NCBI GenBank assembly: GCA_964468725.1
Contig: CAYXVU010000003.1
Location: forward strand, 1 to 64,000
DNA length: 64,000 nt
Source of the DNA: CAYXVU01 sp964468725
Lineage (GTDB): Bacteria; Acidobacteriota; Blastocatellia; UBA7656
Direction of reading: 5' to 3'
Within the stretch, counting starts at the first letter, position 1. Each line of letters opens with the position of its first letter. Of this stretch, positions 53,001-61,322 are shown piece after piece. A model generated the notes under the pieces. The model did not search any database, was not told the origin of the DNA, and was given only the letters and a program-made list of their open reading frames with translations. A program made the position numbers and the translations under genes.

Positions 53001-54023
53001 ATGCAAACGTTAGGCGATATCAAGAAGAGAGTGGAAGAGTACGGCGAGAAGTTCAACGCCCTCAAAACCGAAATCGCGCAGGTCATCGTCGGACAAGAAG
53101 AGATTGTCGAAGGCGCGTTGCTGGCGATGATGGCAGGCGGCCACGTCCTGCTCGAAGGGGTGCCGGGACTGGGCAAGACCTTGTTGGTTCGCACGCTTGC
53201 TGAAACGCTCGGCTTGCACTTTGCTCGCGTACAGTTTACGCCCGATCTGATGCCTGCCGATATTGTCGGCACCAACATCATTGTTGAAGGCGAAAGCGGC
53301 GAGAAGATGTTCCGCTTTCAGCACGGGCCGGTGTTTACCAACCTGCTGTTGGCCGATGAAATCAATCGCGCCACGCCGAAGACGCAATCCGCCCTGCTGG
53401 AGGCGATGCAAGAGCATCAAGTCACCGTCGGCGGCACGACCTATCCTCTCGAAGGAGTCTTCTTCGTACTGGCAACGCAGAACCCGCTAGAGATGGAAGG
53501 CACCTACCCGCTGCCCGAAGCGCAGCTTGATCGGTTTATCTTCAAGATCATCATCAACTATCCGTCGCGCACCGATCTGATTGAGGTGCTGCGGCGCACG
53601 ACTGCTGAAGCGACGCCGCACGCCAAGTCGGTGCTGATGCCCGATCAGTTGATCGAGATGCGCAAACTTGTGCGCGAAGTCATCATCGCACCGCACGTCG
53701 AAGAAACCGTCGTTGATCTGCTCCTCCGCACTCATCCCGAACAAGAGGATGCGCCGGAGTTGGTCAGCCGCTACGTGCGCTATGGCGCCAGCCCGCGCGG
53801 CGCACAAGCCATCGTGCTGACGGCGAAGGCACGGGCTTTGGTTGCGGGTCGTTACAATGTCAGCATTGCGGATGTATTGGCAGTGGCGCGTGCAGCTTTG
53901 CGCCATCGCGTGATTCTGAATTTCGAAGGCGAAGCCGATGGCATCAGTGTTGATGCGATTCTTGATGAAGTATTGGAGCGTGCGGCGGCATCACGTAAAG
54001 AGATTGTCGGCGCACTCTCATAA
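53001..54023 (+). CDS. MoxR-family AAA+ ATPase
   Basis: 340 residues. It has Walker A GVPGLGKT near 52, Walker B LLLADEINRA, the family motif TQSALLEAMQEHQVT and sensor ATQNPLEMEGTYPLPEAQLDRF. MoxR ATPases act as chaperones that assemble or activate complexes of DUF58 and von Willebrand A proteins at the membrane. The DUF58 gene follows 110 bases later. Confidence 0.95.
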   Translation: MQTLGDIKKRVEEYGEKFNALKTEIAQVIVGQEEIVEGALLAMMAGGHVLLEGVPGLGKTLLVRTLAETLGLHFARVQFTPDLMPADIVGTNIIVEGESGEKMFRFQHGPVFTNLLLADEINRATPKTQSALLEAMQEHQVTVGGTTYPLEGVFFVLATQNPLEMEGTYPLPEAQLDRFIFKIIINYPSRTDLIEVLRRTTAEATPHAKSVLMPDQLIEMRKLVREVIIAPHVEETVVDLLLRTHPEQEDAPELVSRYVRYGASPRGAQAIVLTAKARALVAGRYNVSIADVLAVARAALRHRVILNFEGEADGISVDAILDEVLERAAASRKEIVGALS

Positions 54024-54074
54024 TAGTTCTGAATGAAGGCTGACGCAGAGGAGAACGACAACATAGGCTAAGGG

Positions 54075-54120
54075 CTGAGGACGATGGACGGAATCAGTTG
54101 CGAGCGTCCATCGTCCTCAG
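54075..54120. repeat. inverted repeat before the DUF58 gene
   Basis: CTGAGGACGATGGACG (54075-54090) and CGTCCATCGTCCTCAG (54105-54120) pair perfectly over 16 bases with a 14-base loop. It ends 12 bases before the DUF58 ATG. The words also resemble the short repeat at 52960-53000. No T-run follows, so it may instead regulate or process the mRNA. Confidence 0.6.
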
Positions 54121-54132
54121 ACTTGTATATAG

Positions 54133-55092
54133 ATGGCGACACCGCAAAAAAATCTGCTTGACCCGGCTTTCCTCAAGAAACTCGAACTGCTCAAGGTTCA
54201 AGCGCGGCGGGCATTCGCAGGCATCATGCGCGGCGAGCGGCGTTCGACTCGCAAAGGCGCATCGGTTGAGTTTGCCGATTTCCGCAAGTATGAAGCGGGC
54301 GACGATTTTCGCCACGTGGATTGGAATATCTATGCGCGGCTCGAACGGTTGATGCTGCGACAATTCGTCGAAGAAGAAGACGTGCGGATTGACCTCTTGA
54401 TTGATCAAAGCCGTTCCATGCGATTCGGCCAGCCGATGACGAAATTCGATTTTGCCATCCGAACGGCGGCAGCAATTGCCTTTCTCGCCGTTAGCGGATT
54501 AGATCGCGTCGGACTGGCAACCTTTGATTCTGCTTTACGCTCCAAATTGCGCGCCCAACGCGGACGTGGTCATCTGATTTCCAGCTTCGCTTTCTTGACG
54601 GAACTCTCCGATGCCATCCAAAAAGACTTGCTTGCGACCAATCAACTGACTGAAGAGCCAAACTCTGAACGAGACAAGGCGCAAAAGACCAACCTCGCAG
54701 CCGTCCTCAGAGCCTATCAGCAGACAACCTCACGCGCCGGAATCGTCTTTGTCATATCGGATTTTTTCGATGGCAGCGATTTTCGCAAAGAGATGAAACT
54801 GCTCGCGCGTCGCGGGTTTGACGTGAATTTAATTCAAGTGCTGGCCTCTGAAGAACTGCGTCCCGAACTCGGCGGCGACTGGTTGCTGATAGATTCCGAA
54901 ACCGGTGAAGAGCGCGAGATGACGATCAACGCTCGCATTCTGGATGCTTATCGAGCCAAACTGAGCGAATTTACGACTGCGCTCGAAGCCTTTGCGCGCA
55001 CGCAGGGCATCGGCTATCTGCTGGCGACGACCGATCTGGCCTTTGAAGAATTGCTCTTGAAGCGACTGATTGAAAGCCGCATGGCCGGATAG
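54133..55092 (+). CDS. DUF58-domain protein
   Basis: 319 residues with the DUF58 motif KGASVEFADFRKYEAGDDFRHVDWNIYARL, here as R-K-Y-x-A-G-D-D-x-R-x-I/V-D-W. A von Willebrand A-like region follows, starting DLLIDQSRSMRFG (metal-site D-x-S-x-S as DQSRS). It lacks membrane helices, unlike many DUF58 proteins. It partners the MoxR ATPase; together they work on unknown membrane substrates. There is no BatA-like vWA gene after it: the next gene is on the opposite strand. Confidence 0.92.
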   Translation: MATPQKNLLDPAFLKKLELLKVQARRAFAGIMRGERRSTRKGASVEFADFRKYEAGDDFRHVDWNIYARLERLMLRQFVEEEDVRIDLLIDQSRSMRFGQPMTKFDFAIRTAAAIAFLAVSGLDRVGLATFDSALRSKLRAQRGRGHLISSFAFLTELSDAIQKDLLATNQLTEEPNSERDKAQKTNLAAVLRAYQQTTSRAGIVFVISDFFDGSDFRKEMKLLARRGFDVNLIQVLASEELRPELGGDWLLIDSETGEEREMTINARILDAYRAKLSEFTTALEAFARTQGIGYLLATTDLAFEELLLKRLIESRMAG

Positions 55093-55131
55093 ATGGTGCA
55101 CTCGAAACGGGTGCAGAGGGAAATGGGGTGA

Positions 55132-55198
55132 GTTGAGAGGCGGTCTTTGACCGCCGCCCTGCATACCCGATAACAGCGGTCAGAGACCGCCTCTCAAC
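55132..55198. repeat. long inverted repeat between convergent genes
   Basis: The 23-base arms 55132-55154 and 55176-55198 (beginning GTTGAGAGGCGGTCT, ending CCTCTCAAC) pair with one mismatch around a 21-base loop. It stands between the ends of the DUF58 and crcB genes and probably ends transcription from both sides. Its length resembles a REP-like or miniature-element hairpin. Confidence 0.7.
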
Positions 55199-55231
55199 CA
55201 ACAGTTCTCATTTTGTTTGGGAAACTCGATG

Positions 55232-55621
55232 TTACCTCCAAATAACGTAAGCCAGCGCACGACCGAGCCATACGGCTAGCAGTCCCAAAACGAGTTGCGC
55301 GATGACATTGATGGCGGCAAGCAGGCTTTGCCCTTCGCGGAAGAGATTGAGTGTGTCATTGCCAAAGCTGGAAAAGGTTGTGAACCCGCCGAGCAATCCG
55401 ATGAAGAGAAACGCCCGCAATTCCTGCGTAAACGCGCCGCGCGCTTCTGCGAGGTGTGCCAGCGCGCCGATGGCGAAGCATCCGATGACGTTGACTGCCA
55501 ACGTGCCAAACGGGAAGGTCAGACTCTTCGACCATTGCTGCGCGTAGCCGCCGATGACGAAACGCAGAAGCGACCCCAAACCGCCACCCAGTCCGACCAT
55601 CAAGAGAGCGGAGAACTTCAT
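55232..55621 (-). CDS. crcB: fluoride channel CrcB/Fluc
   Basis: 129 residues with four helices. It carries the family motifs GGGLGSLLRFVI, FPFGTLAVNVIGCFAIG and LLGGFTTFSSFGNDT, with the phenylalanine box and central Asn. The protein forms a dimeric fluoride-export channel. The ATG at 55621 overlaps the stop of the upstream PPK2 gene as ATGA. I see no fluoride riboswitch consensus upstream. Confidence 0.95.
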   Translation of the reverse strand: MKFSALLMVGLGGGLGSLLRFVIGGYAQQWSKSLTFPFGTLAVNVIGCFAIGALAHLAEARGAFTQELRAFLFIGLLGGFTTFSSFGNDTLNLFREGQSLLAAINVIAQLVLGLLAVWLGRALAYVIWR

Positions 55622-56460
55622 GTCTCGGATTCCGCTCGTTGTTGTTTGAAGGCGTCTAACTCGGCAAGCTTCTCTTGCGCCATCTCGCTCAAGGTCTTCT
55701 CCCAAATCTCCCGGTACGGACGCAGAGCGCGCACGATGGTATCGGCAATCGCCAGATTGCGAAACCATTTCTTGTTGGCTGGAATGATATACCACGGTGC
55801 ATGCGTCGTTGTGCAGCGCGAAATCGCGTCTTCATAGGCTTGTTGGTACGCCTCCCAATGTTCGCGCTCGCGCCAGTCGCCTGCCGACAGCTTCCATGCC
55901 TTTTCTATTTCTTCTTCGCGCGCTTCAAGCCGCTTCTTCTGTTCGTCTTGGCTGATGTGCAAGAAGAATTTCAAGATGATTGTGCCGCTCTCGGTCAGCA
56001 ATTGTTCGAAGTCGTTGATGTGGTTGTAGCGCAACTCCCAGACGCTCGGCGGAACTAGATTGTGGACGCGCACGACCAGCACATCTTCGTAATGCGAGCG
56101 ATTGAAGATGGTCACCATCCCGCGTCGCGGCGTCACCGCATGCACGCGCCATAAAAAGTCATGGGCAAGCTCTTCTTCGGTCGGTACTTTGAACGATTCG
56201 ACGCGACACCCTTGCGGATTGACTTGTGACATCACTCGCTTAATCGCGCCATCTTTCCCGCTGGTATCCATGCCTTGCAGCAGAACCAAGATGCTATGTT
56301 GTCCGGCTGAATAGAGCATCTCTTGCAAATCGCCGATCTCATCGCTGAGTTTCAAGAATTGCTCGCCCGCCTTATCCTGCGTAATGCCTGCCGTGTAACT
56401 AGCATCGTAATCGGCGAGCTTGAGGCTTTCGCCGGGTCGCACTTTTATTGCTAATCGCAT
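55618..56460 (-). CDS. polyphosphate kinase 2 family protein
   Basis: 280 residues. It has Walker A-like LQGMDTSGKDG near 64, lid motif and Walker B-like ETIFNRSHYEDVLV (seen as TIFNRSHYEDVL), and arginines of the PPK2 active site. PPK2 enzymes phosphorylate nucleotides from polyphosphate. This is a single-domain class I or III type. The ATG at 56460 has a GGAGG site eight bases upstream; the in-frame extension to 56583 is not needed. Coupled to crcB by ATGA. Confidence 0.92.
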   Translation of the reverse strand: MRLAIKVRPGESLKLADYDASYTAGITQDKAGEQFLKLSDEIGDLQEMLYSAGQHSILVLLQGMDTSGKDGAIKRVMSQVNPQGCRVESFKVPTEEELAHDFLWRVHAVTPRRGMVTIFNRSHYEDVLVVRVHNLVPPSVWELRYNHINDFEQLLTESGTIILKFFLHISQDEQKKRLEAREEEIEKAWKLSAGDWREREHWEAYQQAYEDAISRCTTTHAPWYIIPANKKWFRNLAIADTIVRALRPYREIWEKTLSEMAQEKLAELDAFKQQRAESET

Positions 56461-56593
56461 TGGGAACCTCCAACCACAATAGCGAGTGACGAGAGACGTG
56501 AACCGTTTCCAGTTGCCAGTTTTATTCGCGAAGCGACAGGTAATGGAAACCGGAAACGATGATCTGAAGCCGCCACTGGTCACTTATCCTTTG

Positions 56594-56621
56594 TTACTTG
56601 TTACTTGTCGCTTGTCGCTTG
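56594..56621. repeat. four heptamer repeats at the end of a peptidase gene
   Basis: TTACTTG TTACTTG TCGCTTG TCGCTTG lie in tandem. From 56601 onwards they encode the last residues and stop of the M20 peptidase on the minus strand, ending Q-A-T-S-D-K. The flanking 56480-56590 contains related words (CCAGTTGCCAGTTTT, GGAAACCGGAAACG). Confidence 0.7.
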
Positions 56622-58034
56622 AACATTCGAGCCGCACAAGTCGCGCACGATGTTATAAAGTAATTGCGTGCCATCGCGATAAGCTTTTACCGGGATGCGT
56701 TCATCGTTGCCGTGAACTCCGCTGAAGTCCTGACCGGGAATCAGAAACGGCGAAAAGCCATAACAAGTGATTCCCATATCGCGAAAGAAATGGCTATCCG
56801 TAAATCCCGCTAGTACTGTCGGCACAAACTTTGCCCCCGCGTCTTGCACCGATATGACGCGGGCACTTGAGCGATACAGATCGGTATCGAGCGATGATTC
56901 CATCGTGCCGAAGGCCAGCAAGGTTTCGACTTCAATTGTCGGATCGGCAATCACCCGTTTGATCTCGGCAATGAACTCTTCGGGCTTTTGACCGGGCAGC
57001 AGTCGGCAATCGAGTTCGGCAGTTGCAATGGGCGCGATGACGTTGGTCTTGTTGCCAATGCTCACCACCGTCGGCTGAATCGTGTTGCGCAATAAGGCGA
57101 GGTTTTGCGGCGATGACAAAATCAGGTTGCGAAGCGCAGGGTTGCCGAGCGCCGCGTTGACATCTTTGTAGGCGCGTTGCGAATCGCTCGGTGGTTGCAG
57201 ATCGGCAAGCGCGCGAAAATAGCGCGCAACAGCGGGCGTGACCGTGAATTCCGTTTGATAAGCTTCGAGTTTGCCGAGCGCGCGAAGCAAGCGCGACGGA
57301 GCCGAATCCGGGCGCGGCACGCTGCCGTGACCGGGCGTCCCTTTGGCAGTGAGTCGCAGCCAACAGGGCGTCTTTTCCGTCACGCCGACGCCATAAAAGA
57401 AGACGCGATTGCCTCCCATCGCATTGCTGCTGCCTTCGGTCAATAAAAACTCGGCATCGCGGATCAATTCGGGATGGTGTTTGACAAACCAGCCTGCGCC
57501 TTCACGCCCGCCCGCCTCTTCGTCCGCAGTCGCTAAGAAAATGACATCTCGGTCGAGGGCGATGCCTGCGCGTTTGAGCAGTACGAAGGCCATAAACTGC
57601 GCCGCGCCGAGGCTCTTCATATCGAGCGCGCCGCGTCCGTACAGATAACCATCGCGCAAGGCTCCGCTCAGCGGATCGGTTGACCAGAAGGCTTTATCCG
57701 CAGGAACCACATCCGTGTGATTGAGCAGGATGATGGCGCGTTTGCGGCCCTTGCCCTTGAGCCGCGCATAGAGATTGGCGCGTCCCCGTGTGGTCGGGAG
57801 GATTTGATATTCGATGCCTTCCTTTTTCAGAAAGCGCGCGAAGAATTCCGCTGCGCGCATTTCGTTGCCGGGTGGATTGATCGTGTCAACGCGCAGAAAT
57901 TCAGTCAACAAGGCAACTGCCTCATCGCCGGTTTTGTTCCAATCAATCTCGCCGCGCTGCCCGGCTGCCAACGTTAAAGCGGACGGCGCAATGAAAAGAG
58001 TGAATAGGAGGATTAGTGAAATCAGTTTTCTCAT
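56601..58034 (-). CDS. secreted M20-family peptidase
   Basis: 477 residues. A signal peptide (KLISLILLFTLFIAPSALTLA) is followed by the M20 zinc-peptidase domain. Ligands are visible in LLNHTDVVP (His-Asp), YGRGALDMKSLG (bridging Asp), ATADEEAGG (catalytic and metal Glu) and GFTDSHFF (C-terminal His). A dimerisation domain lies about residues 230-350. It cleaves peptides or N-acyl amino acids in the periplasm. The ATG at 58034 follows GAGGGAAA. The C-terminal tail is made of the heptamer repeat. Confidence 0.92.
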   Translation of the reverse strand: MRKLISLILLFTLFIAPSALTLAAGQRGEIDWNKTGDEAVALLTEFLRVDTINPPGNEMRAAEFFARFLKKEGIEYQILPTTRGRANLYARLKGKGRKRAIILLNHTDVVPADKAFWSTDPLSGALRDGYLYGRGALDMKSLGAAQFMAFVLLKRAGIALDRDVIFLATADEEAGGREGAGWFVKHHPELIRDAEFLLTEGSSNAMGGNRVFFYGVGVTEKTPCWLRLTAKGTPGHGSVPRPDSAPSRLLRALGKLEAYQTEFTVTPAVARYFRALADLQPPSDSQRAYKDVNAALGNPALRNLILSSPQNLALLRNTIQPTVVSIGNKTNVIAPIATAELDCRLLPGQKPEEFIAEIKRVIADPTIEVETLLAFGTMESSLDTDLYRSSARVISVQDAGAKFVPTVLAGFTDSHFFRDMGITCYGFSPFLIPGQDFSGVHGNDERIPVKAYRDGTQLLYNIVRDLCGSNVQATSDK

Positions 58035-58196
58035 CGTCAAAGTTTCCCTCAGGCATTGTCTCTCTGATTCCCGCACGCAGGTTTGCGCGGAATTCGGATT
58101 GTATTGCTTTGCGGTTGTTCTCTACAAGTATCGGGTAAGGCTGGCGGCGTGATAAGCGGACAGGCAGGGCATGGCTGGATATCGCAGCAATGGGTG

Positions 58197-58244
58197 TACA
58201 CAGATTGGTCGGACGAATGGATACTCGTCCGATCAATCCGTGTA
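58197..58244. repeat. imperfect 20-base inverted repeat
   Basis: Arms 58197-58216 and 58225-58244 (outer bases TACAC and GTGTA, inner GGACGA and TCGTCC) pair over 20 bases with two mismatches around an eight-base loop. It lies 26 bases after the protease stop on the minus strand. It may stop its transcript, though no U-run follows. Confidence 0.65.
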
Positions 58245-58269
58245 TATCGGTACAATAAGTTTTGGCAAA

Positions 58270-59427
58270 CTAGCGATTGGGTGCAGGGTGCGGTGCGATG
58301 GCATCCCACATGCCCAGGCCGACGACTCGGTGCGGAGGGGATGCTTCCAGTTCCAACATCACGCCGCGCCATATTTTTTCGCGCGATGAATGGACCCATA
58401 CGGCATAGGTGTGAGCGCGGTCATGTGTAAAGCCGTAGACTTCGTAGGTTCCATACTGATTCTGTAGTTCCTGCCAGCCTTTGGCGCGCTCTTGCGGCGA
58501 TTTGCCTTCCGGGTGTGGCGGGCGATGATGAGTGTAAAACTCGGCGATCTGCGATTCTTGACCGGAGTTGAACGCCTTGAAAAATGCTGCTGCGCGCTGC
58601 CCGAACGGCGTGGCTGGCCAGCGATTCGATTTGATCCGTTGCATCGCTGCCCACCGTGAATCCGGCGGGTCTGCGGCCATCGTGTCGAGTATCCATTTGC
58701 GCCGCGTTGAGACTCGCGCATAGCCATCAAAGGTCATGTACTTACAAGCGGTTCCTTCTTTGGAGTCGCCGGAATTGAAAGAGCTAACCCCGATGAGATA
58801 GAGCATGCCATTCTCTTCATAAAAAGCGGGCCCGCCGCTATCACCGGGAGCGCTGAACCCCTCGAGGTCAGTACCTAAAGGCGGCGCGTCAAATACCATC
58901 AATAGCGAGTTCTCCAGCGCGCCTTCGATGCGATTGGTTGCGCCGCGCAACTGCCCGCGCTCTTTGACTGGACCGGTCAAACCGGTTCCCGTCATCCCGC
59001 GACCGACAATGGTGACGATCTTTCCTGCTTCGTCTTTTTTGCCATACAAAGCGACGGGTGTGATATGGGTTACCGGCTCTGTCAGCTTCAGCAAGGCAAG
59101 ATCGGCAGAGCTATCTACTGCGTTTTTCTCTCTTGCCGGATGAATGATCGCTTTTTCAATCTCGTAGCGTTTGCCATCAAACACAACATAGAGGCTCGTA
59201 AACGGAGGATTGCCTTCGATGGTGTGGGCTGCGGTTAGTGCCCAACGCGGCGCAATCAAGGTGCAAGCGACTTGTTCTTGCAGATGGCCGACCATCGGGT
59301 ATTTTGCGCCGAGGGCAAGATAGAGTTGATCGTCCCGGTCGTGACGAATAATGATTGAAAAGCCATCGAATGCTGAACAGGTGATGAGACAAACCAAGAA
59401 GCAGGCTGTGCAGAATTTTTTCGACAT
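58270..59427 (-). CDS. secreted trypsin-like serine protease
   Basis: 385 residues with a signal peptide (CTACFLVCLITCSAFDG). The protease triad is complete: His in LTAAHTIEG, Asp in SSADLALLKL and Ser in APGDSGGPAF. The N-terminal start of the mature enzyme (IIIRHDRDD) is shorter than usual. Residues about 265-385 form a C-terminal domain (FFKAFNSGQESQIAEFYTHH) of the type often found in acidobacterial secreted enzymes. The ATG at 59427 is chosen because the upstream in-frame stretch lacks protein-like sequence. Confidence 0.88.
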   Translation of the reverse strand: MSKKFCTACFLVCLITCSAFDGFSIIIRHDRDDQLYLALGAKYPMVGHLQEQVACTLIAPRWALTAAHTIEGNPPFTSLYVVFDGKRYEIEKAIIHPAREKNAVDSSADLALLKLTEPVTHITPVALYGKKDEAGKIVTIVGRGMTGTGLTGPVKERGQLRGATNRIEGALENSLLMVFDAPPLGTDLEGFSAPGDSGGPAFYEENGMLYLIGVSSFNSGDSKEGTACKYMTFDGYARVSTRRKWILDTMAADPPDSRWAAMQRIKSNRWPATPFGQRAAAFFKAFNSGQESQIAEFYTHHRPPHPEGKSPQERAKGWQELQNQYGTYEVYGFTHDRAHTYAVWVHSSREKIWRGVMLELEASPPHRVVGLGMWDAIAPHPAPNR

Positions 59428-59546
59428 GTGACCCCGCAGATACGAAGATAGCTTGAGCCATTCCCCGAAGAGCAAGCTCCGCAAAAGATTACAACTTGAT
59501 GCGGCCATCGTCTTGTAAACGTGTAGCGTCTTGTAAGCCGGTAGCC

Positions 59547-60356
59547 TCAGCCGAGCAGTTGGCGATAGGCGGCGGGGGTGAAACCGATTTGCGATTTGAA
59601 TACTTTGGTGAAATGCGCCTGATCGTAGAACCCGAGGCTCAAAGCAATCTCGCTGATCGAACGCTGATTTTGACCGAGTTCGCTGCGCGCCGCTTCGATG
59701 CGCAACCTGCGAACGTATTCTCCTACCGAGCAACCGAACGACTTGCGAAACGCACGCGCTAGATGGGTCGCATGCACTCCGGCAAGGGCAGTCAAATCCT
59801 GCAATGAGAAATCATCTCTGAAGTGATCGTGCAGATACTCTTTAACCCGTTTGAGCCAGGCGGGCATCCCGCGTTGCTGTTTCTCTTCTTGACGCGCAGC
59901 TTCGACCAGTAATTCCAGTGCTAGCGATTCGAGGGCCAACCCATTGACTTGATCGTTCTGACGGAACTCCCGACAGAGGCGAATGGCGGTTTGCAATGGC
60001 GCACCAGCAGAGAACTGTTTCTCGTCATCCAGAAAGCTTAGGTTTTGCGAAACGTGACGAAACGTATCCGGCTTCAGCCAGAAGGCGATTTCGCGCCTAC
60101 CTGCGGCGGAGATTTGGTCAGCGTGCTTGCGTCCTTGAGGGTGAAATGACACCAGCCAAGGAGGGTACTGAACGGCGCGGCGATTATGAAATTGCGTGTA
60201 ATGCCCTTCGACGCCGATGCTGATATGGAAGTCTTCGTGCACGTGATAAGAGATGTGTTGAGCCGCGAAATGAATCTCCTGAAAGAGGAACCCGGCCACC
60301 TCTTTACTGGCAAGCAATGTCCCGAACGATTCACCAAGTTTTAATACCTTGAGCAT
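59547..60356 (-). CDS. AraC-family regulator
   Basis: 269 residues. The N-terminal half is a cupin-like sensor (HVHEDFHISIGVEGHYTQFHN) and the C-terminal about 100 residues carry two helix-turn-helix units (FSLQDLTALAGVHATHLARAFRKSFG and ISEIALSLGFYDQAHFTKVFKSQIGFTPAAYR). It is transcribed away from the alpha/beta hydrolase gene and may regulate it. ATG 60356 is preferred over an adjacent GTG. Confidence 0.92.
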   Translation of the reverse strand: MLKVLKLGESFGTLLASKEVAGFLFQEIHFAAQHISYHVHEDFHISIGVEGHYTQFHNRRAVQYPPWLVSFHPQGRKHADQISAAGRREIAFWLKPDTFRHVSQNLSFLDDEKQFSAGAPLQTAIRLCREFRQNDQVNGLALESLALELLVEAARQEEKQQRGMPAWLKRVKEYLHDHFRDDFSLQDLTALAGVHATHLARAFRKSFGCSVGEYVRRLRIEAARSELGQNQRSISEIALSLGFYDQAHFTKVFKSQIGFTPAAYRQLLG

Positions 60357-60530
60357 CACCAGCAGCCTAACAAATCACGAAGCGGTTTTCAAAATCGCCA
60401 CCTTCAGCCAATCCCTCTCGCACGGAACACCGTCATTACGAAGCCTGAAACTCTGGGTATCTCCTCTCAATGGATCGAAACTGACAACTGCGGCGTTGCG
60501 TGGTAGGATGCAAGCCCGTACTCTCTGATT

Positions 60531-61163
60531 ATGGATTTGACCGGCAACACCTTTATCAAGGGGCCTGTGGGCAGGCTCGAAGCGATTCTCAAAGAACCCA
60601 ATGACGCGATCCGGCGCGTCGCTATCATCTGTCATCCGCACCCGCTCTTCGGCGGAACCATGCATAACAAGGTCGTCTATCGCATCGCCAAAGCGTTTCA
60701 GGAAGCCGGATTTGCGGCGCTGCGTTTCAACTTTCGCGGCACGGGGCGCAGCGAAGGCGGACACGATCACGGACGCGGCGAACAAGACGACTTGCGCGCC
60801 GCCATCGCTTTTATGCAAGCGAAGCATCCGAATACGGAATTGTGGCTGGCGGGCTTCTCGTTCGGCGCAAGCGTCACGCTGCGCGTCGGCTGTCATGACG
60901 ATAGTGCGCGCGCTCTCGTCATCGCCGGGTTGCCGGTTTCGAAGTATGATTTCACGCGCATTGCGGTTTGCGACAAGCCGCGCCTGTTCATACAAGGCGC
61001 GCAAGATGAATTCGGCTCGGTCACTGATATGCAGCGATTCGTTGACACGCTGACGGAACCGAAGCAGTTGGCGATTATTGACGACGCCGATCACTTCTTC
61101 GAAGGTCGGCTCGACGAAGTGTCGCAAGCGGTTGCCAAATTCATCGCTTCGGTTGAGAGCTAA
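60531..61163 (+). CDS. alpha/beta hydrolase
   Basis: 210 residues. The nucleophile elbow G-F-S-F-G lies near 105, the general acid in GAQDEFGSV near 157 and His in DDADHFFEG near 190, so the triad is complete. The oxyanion region ICHPHPLFGGTMHNKVVY matches small bacterial hydrolases of the YhfR/PHB-depolymerase-like class. The substrate is unknown. The AraC-type regulator diverges from it over 174 bases. Confidence 0.92.
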   Translation: MDLTGNTFIKGPVGRLEAILKEPNDAIRRVAIICHPHPLFGGTMHNKVVYRIAKAFQEAGFAALRFNFRGTGRSEGGHDHGRGEQDDLRAAIAFMQAKHPNTELWLAGFSFGASVTLRVGCHDDSARALVIAGLPVSKYDFTRIAVCDKPRLFIQGAQDEFGSVTDMQRFVDTLTEPKQLAIIDDADHFFEGRLDEVSQAVAKFIASVES

Positions 61164-61322
61164 AGGATTGAGCTTGTAACGTTATTTTTATGTATAGCGT
61201 ATTCCGTCTCTAGGGCAAGCTGTCGAGGCGTCAGAACTCTTGATCGCAAAGGTGCAAAGGGAGTAAGGGAGACGACAACGCGACGGCTCGGTTTCGTTGC
61301 GATTTTGAAGTGTGGATGTGAT

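Noticed and set aside
60375..61127. Long minus-strand open frame opposite the alpha/beta hydrolase gene
   Set aside because: It is an antisense shadow; its sequence has no recognisable fold and the plus-strand gene has a complete catalytic triad.
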